60,000 nt of DNA, from contig NC_079876.1 in NCBI RefSeq assembly GCF_029227915.1, positions 13,456,001 to 13,516,000 on the forward strand, given 5' to 3'. This DNA is from Hydractinia symbiolongicarpus (lineage: Eukaryota; Cnidaria; Hydrozoa; Anthoathecata; Hydractiniidae). Positions 11,201 to 22,200 of this stretch are shown here, in pieces (the first letter of the stretch is position 1; each line of letters opens with the position of its first letter). Position numbers and translations under genes: made by a program. The notes under the pieces were generated by a model. The model worked only from the letters and a program-made list of their open reading frames with translations. It did not search any database and was not told the origin of the DNA.

Positions 11201-11393
11201 TTTCCTACGCCTTCGGGCGCGGAAATTCAATAAAGTCATTTTTGGATCTGATGACTGCTTTCCAAATTGTGGATGTGCTGAATGGAAGAGAACGGTGTTG
11301 CCGTGCAAACACATGATCTCTATCTTTAATAATTATGAAGATTTCACTTGGAACTCTTTGCCAACAATCTTTACGGTAATAAATATCAGTTAA
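8266..11393 (+). pseudogene. Multi-exon MULE transposase with SWIM zinc finger, inactivated
   Basis: Several exons with usable splice sites are visible: 8266-8415, 8492-8552, 8622-8875, about 8952-9290, about 9335-9780, about 9871-10100 and about 11060-11393. Recognisable MULE blocks in order are KRYGNHICLLDATYK (first catalytic Asp region), TTKYSIPLYFIALKTNVDYQ, AITEALEVLKIWND, VFLCDFHRQQAWKRWL, WFSKTWLPC, KYEFLSQYKDTSISGR, RYVEANSRQSSEYRKYN and a C-terminal SWIM finger CGCAEWKRTVLPCKHM (CxC...CxH). The family is a DDE cut-and-paste transposase acting on the element's ends in the nucleus. In the central exon the frame changes at least three times between 8990 and 9170. More breaks and stops follow between 9530 and 9750 and near 11130. 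A minisatellite separates the last exon from the rest. No terminal inverted repeats were identified. A domesticated gene is unlikely given the breaks. Confidence 0.85.
10325..11061. repeat. 128-129-bp minisatellite, about 5.7 units
   Basis: Units start at 10325, 10453, 10581, 10709, 10838 and 10967, each with GACAAAAAATCAAAATTTTG or a variant. Each continues with CACCATCATGTTCAGCATAC, TTTATTTGTTAACTGTGCCA and CCAATTTTGGCCTGAAATGA. Units differ by scattered substitutions. The array lies between the penultimate and last recognisable MULE exons, and the last unit runs directly into the SWIM exon region. Confidence 0.9.
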
Positions 11394-12798
11394 CAAAAGT
11401 TTTCGAAAGGTTCCAAGAAATGCAATGCTGTCCTGTTTTCTACCATTAGCTCCCTGACTAATGCTACAATTTAGAAAAACTAGCTAGCTTTGTGTTTCTC
11501 CTTTTTAACCGCCATTTTGTTTAAGGGTCTAGGACGAGCTAAATATGTTAATTGGACTGCCAGACTAAAAATTGATTTATCAGTAAAACATAATAGGCAA
11601 GAAAAAAGAGTTTACGTGGTGGGTGGGGGGAAGTTTAATTACAAGGTTTTTAGCATTTACAGATATTGCAAACAAGAATATGTGGTATTTTGTGGTATCC
11701 ATGAAACGCAGGCCTATAGAGATTCCTGAAGGACTAAATCCAACCTCTAGCTTAAAATACTTTGTGTAACATTCATTCTTCATTGTTGTTGTTTTGTTCC
11801 AGCCAGCTAGCAGTTGCGACCGCTTTTGTTTACATTTTATGCTACCATTTTGATTGTATGATGTAATATTTTGTTCTAATTATAGCTATTTTATGTAGTA
11901 TCAAATTTCCGTATCAAGTGTATACTTGTTCCAAACAAAGGGAAAGTTAATGCCACCCTCCCTCTTAAAAATATGTGAGACACGAAAAAATTCACCTTTT
12001 GACTATGCAGTTTGTTTTCGTGTAAATGTCTTACTGTAGTCCTAAAATTTTCTTATATGCGGCGATTCCTGTCAAATCTCAGCCATCCGCATCTAATGTG
12101 GCAACGCCTTCTGGACACATAGTTGGTTACTAAGGTAAGTTTGATTTGCGATTATGACATTTTTGTGGGTATGATGTGTTGCAGCACACGTTCTATGAAG
12201 GTTGGTGTGAGTTAAATCACGGGGATAAAGTGGGATTATTACACGGGCTGTGGACTAGCACCTAAATAAATTTAAACTTTTTATTATCCTTCTGGTCGTT
12301 AAGCGACAGATTAGATTATGCTATGTGAAAAGCCTTCAATCTTTTTGTTGTTGTATTTGAAATGGAGCATAGTAGCATGCCGAGTCACTACTGAGAACAA
12401 CATCTGATCTTCCAGTATTATTACATTTAGTTGTTGTTTTCATGTCATTAAGTGACAGTGCATATTACTATATTCAAATACAGGATCTGTGTTGGGTTGT
12501 GATTTCTCATTATTACTACGGTATGCTCTTTCCAGCGTATGAAGACATTTCGTTTCCCAATATTATTTTGCATCACAGGAAAAAACGCCCTTGTGTTTTC
12601 TACACATTCTCTATCAAGGCGACAAAAGTGACTGTGTTGATAAAACGTTTTTGTAAAAAGTGACTAAATTAGAAACAAGAGACTACTATTTTTTGCTTTT
12701 TTCAGCAGACTGTTTTTTTTTTTGAATTTCCCACCTTATTTTTTTAAAGAGAAAAATGTTTAATCGTCAACAAGTGATTAAGTCTTTTGATTGAGTGA
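11394..12798. other. No gene recognised
   Basis: AT-rich. Short frames on both strands at 11490-11783 overlap and show no domain. Nothing else is identified. Confidence 0.45.
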
Positions 12799-12896
12799 CA
12801 AACTCGTCCCCAGTGTCTTTTGTCTCTTTTTTTTTTACTGAACGGCGCGACGTTCAGTAAAAAAAAAAGAGGCAAAAGGCACTGGGGACGAGTTTG
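12799..12896. repeat. 98-bp long hairpin
   Basis: Two 46-bp arms (12799-12844 and 12851-12896) are inverse copies with about two mismatches around a 6-base loop GCGCGA. The outer part is CAAACTCGTCCCCAGTGTC and the inner part is a T10/A10 stretch followed by ACTGAACG. It may be a minimal foldback element. A related CTCGTCCCCAGAGC word occurs at about 41219. Confidence 0.9.
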
Positions 12897-14218
12897 ATTG
12901 GGTGAATTACGTGTACCCCACAAAAGGAAAGTACAGAAAAAGTTGTACGGGGTTGTTTATTTGGGTAACTGTACAGGGTAGTTTTACGGCGTAGTTATTG
13001 TCAAAAAATACAAAACATACCGCAAACAATAATTCCGCATTTATTTCCCACCTTAAGGTGGCAAAGCATAAAATGTTCTGAGCAAAACAGTAGGCTCGTA
13101 TATTATTTGGCGCAAAAATTAGTACTAATAGCAGGCTACAACTCTTTGGTAGAAGTAATTTTTTCATAGAATGACTTTAAAAAAAGGAACAGGTGGGAAG
13201 CACATAAACTTGCTTTTTTATATATATTTTATTCTGCAAAATACCACAAATACCATATTTCGTGCTAGTTCAAAATGTGATACTTTAGCAACCATAAGCC
13301 TAAAGTGCAAAGTATTTAACTAATTGTAAAAGTCCTGGAGACGAATTGGTTAAAAACGCATAAATTATTTCGGTTTAACATGCAATATAAGAATCATAGA
13401 ATTATATACTCTAAAGAAATTAATTTTTGCAAATTTTTTGAATTTTCTGTAAGTTCCGCAAAACATTAGTGCCAAAACATTAGTTCGAAATAATATTATT
13501 CGGAAAATTTTCTTTTTTTATTTCAAAACTAGTTTTTTCCTTTATGATTTACCAAGCCCTTATAAAGAAAATTATATTTGTATGAAATAGGCTTTTTTAT
13601 GTTGTTAATGAACCTCTGTCGTTGTGTTCATGAAAAAGCTGAAGTATTGAGACGGGATCACAAATAATTTTTGCGTGGTATGAGACAGTGTAAAACAGAT
13701 TTACGTCCTGATTGTTTTTATTTGATGGCAAAATTCAGCCTCGGGTTGGTCTTAGTTACGAAAACAATGTTTTGTGTGCGATAAGGTATATATATTTTCT
13801 AAATAAAAACAAAATAAATATTCCTTTTATACATTATAATCTTCTTAAACCCGATGACGATCTCCACGAAAACTAACTTAGTTTATTCTTAAGAGGACTG
13901 GGTACAGAGGGCGAAACTTACATTTCAAAATTAAATGAATTCCATTTTGTCAAATGACAAATTGTTTTTTCACAATATAGGATATTGAGAGAGTTGGGAA
14001 CAAGACAATTTATATGCAGCAAAACCACGTGACTTTAAACATGTATCTTTTCATGTATATTTCATAATACAAAAATAAGCCGAACAAAAATTGTTTCACA
14101 GTACATTTGTTAAAAATTAAATTTCATTAATATTTTTTTGTTAAAAATAAGTTTTTTGGAGGAACGATGAACTTTGACTTTACGCTGAGATCTAATTTTA
14201 TATTACATCTTCATCCTA
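12897..14218. other. No gene recognised
   Basis: AT-rich. A short inverted pair CCACCTTAAGGTGG lies near 13050. A word like the one in the GCGCCAAA cluster (TGGCGCAAAAATTAGTAC) lies near 13110. Confidence 0.45.
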
Positions 14219-14700
14219 ACATTGTTTTTATTTCTATAATTTGATCATTTTTTTCCTAAGTACACAAAATCGAATTGATTGTAAAAAAATCTTCTGGATT
14301 GAAAGATGTATTTCTTCATATTTGTTGTGAAAAAAAGAATATCAGTAAATATTCAGCCTTTCCATTCTCAAAATTTGTTTTTATTTTCTCACCACGTCCA
14401 GCTTCCTTGTTCTTATTAGTTGATATAGTTTATAAATATGCAAATATATTAGTTTATAAATCTGATAATATAGACGATGGTTAAAATTGTTTTTATTTCT
14501 ATAATCTGACCATCTAGATCATCAAACTTGAAAAGCTACAACATTTAAATTTGCGAAAATTTCTCTGCATTGAAAGATGTATTTCTTCATATTTATTGTG
14601 AAAAGAATATCAGTAAATATTCATCCTTTTTATTGCCCTTTGTTCTTATTTTTCAGCCACTTCCAATTTCATTGTTCTTATAAATTTGTTCCAATATAAA
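14219..14700. repeat. 266-bp imperfect tandem duplication
   Basis: TTGTTTTTATTTCTATAAT at 14222 recurs at 14488. GAAAGATGTATTTCTTCATA near 14300 recurs near 14570, followed in both cases by AATATCAGTAAATATTCA. The copies have diverged by substitutions and short indels. Confidence 0.8.
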
Positions 14701-14784
14701 TAAAGTAAAAATAATAAATTATAGAAAACAAAAATAATTTATTATAGATATATAAAAAATAAATATATGTAAATACTTGTAAAA

Positions 14785-15743
<959 letters not shown>

Positions 15744-16237
15744 TTAATAACTTACTTCGTATTCTTTTATTTTTCGTCTTATTATTTCCCGGTTTTGTCC
15801 ATTCAACCATTCTCCAGCATAATCATAAGCTGTTTTTCCATCTTCATCTTCGATCGCCACATCAATATTTTCATGACGCAACAAAACATCAACACATGAG
15901 ATGTAACCATACCATGCAGCATGATGTAATGGTGTATTGTTGTCAACATCTACACGGTTGATGTTTGTTACATCATGTCGACATAACATATCTAATATTG
16001 TGTGACGATCAGATATTGCAGCGACATGATAACTGTTATATTTCCATCTATTTTCCGCCCAAACATCACTCCCATATGAGATGAGAATTTCCACCATTGA
16101 TGTATTGTCGGTGTTATCTACTGTCCACAACAATGGTGTGCATTCATCTTCATCTCTCATGTGAACGATGTTTGGATGAATGGATAGTAATTTTTTCAGT
16201 TTCTCGATATCGTTAGATTCAATAATTTTCATGATAT
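15744..16237 (-). CDS. Last exon: ankyrin-repeat domain
   Basis: The exon follows a TTTTTAG acceptor and reads DIMKIIESNDIEKLKKLL to a TAA at 15744. About four to five ankyrin units are visible: a first helix pair after IESNDIEKL, then CTPLLWTVD with MVEILISYGSDV, NSYHVAAISDRHTILDML, NTPLHHAAWYGYISCVDVLL and KTAYDYAGEW. The TPLHHAA block is the clearest consensus. A possible donor GAA|GTAAGT at 15756, nine coding bases before the stop, means the gene might splice on. The two AATAAA signals just downstream favour ending here. Confidence 0.85.
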
Positions 16238-19200
16238 CTAAAAATAAAATAATAAATGAATAAAAATTATAAATTTATAAATTAATGAAATACACTAACG
16301 AAAAATTTATGATATCGATTTTAAGATGTTTCTTCTTATTGTAATAGATTGAACATTTTATATACATAAAAATAGTGAAAAAAGAATGTTAATATATTAA
16401 ACATTCACAAATAATTATAAAAACACAAAAATAAATATAAGAACAAACGAATTTTGAGTATATTATTTTGATATCATCAGATTAATTTGCGCAAGTGGAA
16501 ATTCTTAAATAAAAAATATTTTGAGATAATTTGTTTGTAGCGACAAAAAAAATATCGAAGAAAATAAACGATTATACAAATAAATACAAACATTGATAAA
16601 CAGATGAAATATTAAAATTGTAATAACACTAATTTAATGACGTCATCATGTATGAATTTACAAATGGAGACAAATTAAAAACACAAAATTAATTGTCTAA
16701 ATCATGATGACATCAGCATTTTTGTTTACCAAATACACACTGATTCTTTTAAATGAATTACATAAAGCGGCCTTATAACTCTTAAAGATTCTAAAAAAAT
16801 GAGTCCAAATGTTCTAAAGTGATTTTTGAATCAAATTTATTTTCTATCTCCGGAATTAAGTACAGCATTCGAAGGTTGCGCATTCGAATGTTTCAACTTT
16901 CGAACGAGTGGATTAAAAGCATAAAGGAATTACCGACAAAGGTGTCTAATAACATGCTTCCAGCCTCAGGGTGATTTCTAAAACATTCTTAAATTTTAAA
17001 GTTTCCTACCCTTGTGGTTCATATAAAACAATTCTTATAAAAAAGAAACAGTGTTAAAAATAATTTATCTGCAATTAAATCTGCTTGCTAGAAACCAAAA
17101 AAATGTATTTAATTTCTTAAGAACGTAGATTCTTATTAATTCAATTCTTATACATATAAGATTTATACATTTTCGAGAGTTCTTCTTACCTTATAATCAC
17201 ATCCTGTTGTTAAAAAAACTTGTTTTTGAATGAAACATATTCGTTTTGGTTGAGTATGATATAGTGATAAAAATAGAACGACTGTACTCAATATATTCGA
17301 TTTCGTCTGCACGAATATTTCAAAGATTGTTTTTCGACACGCGATCGTTTTTTTATAAGAACAAGTTCTAAAGAACACGAGACTTAGGTACACAGCTCTT
17401 AGTAAATACTCTGTTAATTGTAAACGGGTTTCTCATGAAAAAAAATAATGTATAATAAAAACTAGCTGCTACTTTTATCAAAATTAAATTTTCTCTAACC
17501 TCACACGACCGGATTTTATCAACATTATTTCTTGAATGAAACATATTCGTTTTGGTTGACTATGATATAGTGATAAAAATAGAATGACTGTACTCAATAT
17601 ATTCGATTTCGTCTGCACGAATATTTCAAAGATGTTTCTCTGACACGCGATGGGTTTTTTATAAGAACAAGTTTTAAAGAGGGATCTTCACGAAGCGAAT
17701 CGAACGGCGGATTAGACGTTTATTTGTTTATTTTGATTTTGCATCGAAATATTTGCTTCGCTGAAAAGTAGAAACAGTTCCTAATTTTTCCCGGCTAAAG
17801 GTTTCGCTTCTAGTTTTTGACCAATCAGAAGGCGGTTATCTAATGTAAACAATGACTTTGACGCCTAATTTATTTTGTCGTGAAAATTAAAAAGCGAATT
17901 CGCCATCGAATTCACCGTTCAATTCTCTTCGTGAAAATCCCCTTTAAAGAACACGAGACTTACGTACACGGCTCTTACTCCGTTAATTGTGAACAGATTT
18001 CTCATGAACAAAAAAATATATAATAAAAAATGGCTGCTGCTTTTATCAAAATTAAATTTTCTCTACCCACACACGACCAGATTTTATCAACACTATTTGT
18101 TGAATGAAACATATTCGTTTTGGTTGAGTATGATATAGTGATAAAAATAGAACGACTGGACTCAATATATTCGATTTCGTCTGCACGAATATTTCAAAGA
18201 TTGTTTTTTGACACGCGATCGGTTAAACTTTTTTATCATTTTAATTTTCAGAGTTCAACCTCAGGCCCAGGTTTTTTTTACTGTTTAGCTTCACGTCAGC
18301 TAAAAATCACAAAAGACACGTGGAACGAGGTTGGTTTCTATTGTTAAAATGAAAAATAATCAGAGTTTATCACCTATTTTCGACCATGATTATACTCCTT
18401 CCTTTTCACCATTTTTTATTAAAAAGATACGTATCAAAATAATGCAAAAAATTGTTTATTTAAATTTTTGCTAAATTTTTTTTGCTTAGAATCACTTTTG
18501 CTAGAAAAAAGTCAAATTAACTTCCGTAAAAAGGACGCACTGTTTTTACATTCACAAAATAAGTTGCAGTAAAAAAAAAGAAATCAAAAATATGATTAAT
18601 ATCTACTGGGTTGTATGTTGGCAAGGACCATAAATTCAAAACTTCGTAAAACAAAGCAGACAACATTAATGACCATTTTTAGCTCAGTTAAGTTAGCTTT
18701 CTTCGAGGATATTAAAAATGAATCAGAACGAATATGTCAAAACAGATTCCTAAAATTTAATCCACAAATAAACATAAAATAATTTCTCAGAGCAGACTAC
18801 GTTTAAAATCAACCAATAAGCACAAAGTTAGCGTGGTCACATCTTACCCTCTGAAGTAGTATGGAAATTACCTATATTTGTTTAGGTGAGTGTATTTTTA
18901 ACACCTTATTCTGATTTTCTTGTGATAAAAAAATATTCTGAATCTCCTGGTTATGGTCATTTATGATATTTAGAATTTTATATTCATTTTTGTATAATTT
19001 TAAAAACTTTACGCATAACAACAAAAAAGTTTTGTGTGAACAACCTACCTTGAAAAGTAACAGCAACGAAATGTGGATAGGATAATATAATTTCTGATTC
19101 ACCAAAGTTATTACTGGCTGCAACACGAAACTTGTATGTCTTTCCAACAACTAAATTATTGATAACACATCTACCATGTGTGGTCACACCTTCTACGTTC

Positions 19201-22200
19201 TGCCATTGTGATCTGTCGTTTTCCATTTCAATCACGTAACCATATCCTTCATCATTCCAACTAATTGTACACGAATCATCGTGTGTAAAAATGCAGCTCG
19301 CGTTGATTGTTGGAGATTGAAAGCTAGTAAATAAATTTGGAAATTATAAAGGTAACCTTATATTTTTTATGTAGGATGAAAGGGATGACTTTGATGATGA
19401 AGTTGTGGCTTTTTAAGATATGGTTTGTAATACGTAAACAAATAAAAACTGGCAATTTTTTGGTATGTAAACTAAGAAATAAGATATATTTACTTGTTAC
19501 GTATAATTTGCGCAAAATCGGCCTCATCTGATTCATTCTTTTTATATTCAATTTTCTTTATCCGTTCCATGAGATTTTTGAATCTACGCGAATTTGTATT
19601 TACATATCCTATCGATTTTCTGTCATTAACTTGTGTTTCAATGTAATTTTCGTTTGAATTCTTGCAACATTCAACAGAAACTTCATCCAGGTACTCTGGT
19701 AACAGATCTTTAATGATATGTCCAGTTGATGAATTTGTAGTAGCAGACTGTATGTTACACGTGCAAACGATTATTAGGCGTTCAGTTACTCTGGACATTC
19801 CTTCTAACGTCTTGTGTCGCAACATAGTGTCATTTATGTCAATACAACATACGGTTTCACAAAATTCTGTTCCTCTACTACCTTCTAGATTAGTTACTAG
19901 ATCATAACCTTCGTTTTCCGGAAGATTGGTGACTTCGTTGTTGTGGTCGATGATGTTCCATTCAGTTTGTTTGTTATAAACAAAATAATCCCTTCTGATC
20001 AAATCCAAAACTTTTCGAAACGTGATCAATTGTTCCACAGTGTTATGAAAAAACAAACGTTTAATATTAACACGATCTAGATAGTATTCCAACGAGAGAG
20101 CTAACATGACAATACTTTTTTCTTCTGTTTCATTTCCATAATTAAGATATATCAGTATTGGCTTTGTACCTTTAATGTTATGTCCAACTTCTTGCGCAGA
20201 GTTGCATTTAACTTTGGTTAGGGTTTTGATATCTTCAGAAACATCTGGATAATTTGAGGCAGCTGCAATTTCGTCGATGTCCAATGGTTCTTTAAATATT
20301 TTCTTACTTTCTTCACCTTTTCCTTTGATTTCTTGAGGGAAAAGTTTGTTTGAATTTTTATGAATGACAGAACTGGTCGCCGCAGATTTTTGGAGCGATA
20401 ATTTTATACCGGCGCTGTCTTGAACAGGATGTTTAATAACTGATTCAATGGCAGAAATCTTTTTCTCAAATTCTACTAAAAATTCAAAAATTTTCTTCGT
20501 TGTTCGCATTCCCTTATTGAGATAAAACACACGCATACCAGTTTCTGCGTATTTGTATTTTTCATGATTTTTTGTTTCTCCAGATGTAACCAATCTCCTG
20601 TGCTTTTCCAAAGATTGCAGAAACAACACAATCATGGAATTCTGTAAAGCTTCTTCCCTCTCCAAAATCTGCTTCAGCGATAAAGCTTCTTGATTGTCAA
20701 ACATCTCACCATCTACCTCGTCGCTTATAAAATGAAATGACATGCCACCATGTTTCCTTAACAGGTTCAGTATTAATTGAGATACTGTTGGAAGTTTAGA
20801 GAGGTTGAGCTCTTTTGCCAATTCAATCACATTTATTACTATCAAAGTGACTTTTCTGTTGCATTGAAATTTTGAGGCGAATTCTTCGACAGCTTTCAGC
20901 AGTATCGTTTTGTCACTCCATATAACATAATATATTATGCATTTTCCTTCACAACATTGGTAAAGATGTTTTAAATAATTTAAAGCAAGAACAGATTTAC
21001 CACTTCCCAATGGTCCCACGATGATTTTCTTTTTAGATTCGTCAAACAAAATGTGTAATTGTTCAGACGACAACAGGACAGTACTTACTTTCTCATGAAT
21101 GTCATCTTTGATTGTTGGAACAGTGTTTAAAGTCTCCATGCTAGCCATGAAACACATTGCTTGACCTACAATGTTCATGTACTGCTCTTTGCTTTTCTGA
21201 TCAAGATCTTTTCTTCTTAATCCCAGATTCAGAAAAAACCTTTTAACCTTTGCGTCGTCTGACAAAATAGACTGATCTAACAATTGACAGTTTGCACAAA
21301 CGTCGATGTTCTCTAACTTTCGGAAATTTGGTGCTGCAACCACATTTATAAATCTGGAGGCACTATCTGAGATAAATTGTCGATTGATTGCAAACAAATT
21401 TTTGATATCTCCCTCACCATTTTGAAATTCTTCCTCAATGGTTGACGCACTGTTAGTTTTAGTGTATCTTATGTTTACGAAAGTATTTTGAAATGGATGA
21501 ATCAGCAAAACTCTGTGTTTGAAATTGCAAACACGATCCCAATAAGTATTTAAATTTAGAAGTCTCAGATTGTCCATGGTATTGTAATGTGTGAAAATCA
21601 CAAACACGTGCCCAATTTCGCTTAGAATTGACTTTAGTCGAAATGCAAAGCTGGAAATCTCATCATTTACCATTGGTGGTGGAAATTGAACAGCTTCTTT
21701 TAGAAAGTCTTTGTTCAATGTGCAATTTTCATTTACATAATTTCTTGAAAATCTTAAATATTCGCTTCTACTTTTTCTTGTACTTCTCCACAACAGAAGA
21801 GCTGAATGTTAGTTTCAAGAACAGGGATGCTGATAATTGACTTGATATATGCTGCAACTTTGTCACTATTATGTGTATGGAGAGAAAATTTACTTTCTTT
21901 GTTGGTATACTTGTGAGCACAGGCAATGTTGACATCTACAAATATTAAAGACGTGATGATAACAAAAAAAATGTTACGTGCTTATTTATGTTAAAGAAAA
22001 AACAATGATTAAATAGTAATTGGATTACTTACTGTCGACGACAAATAATTTTTGCTTTCCTTCCATATCAAGCAATGCTATGGCAAGCTGTACAATATAT
22101 TGTATAGTTTCTCTATACATCGTCAATACCAGTTTATTGTCTTTTCTCTCTTCACGGTAATCTGTTCCTTGCAATTCTATCATTGTATCGTCTTCTTCCT

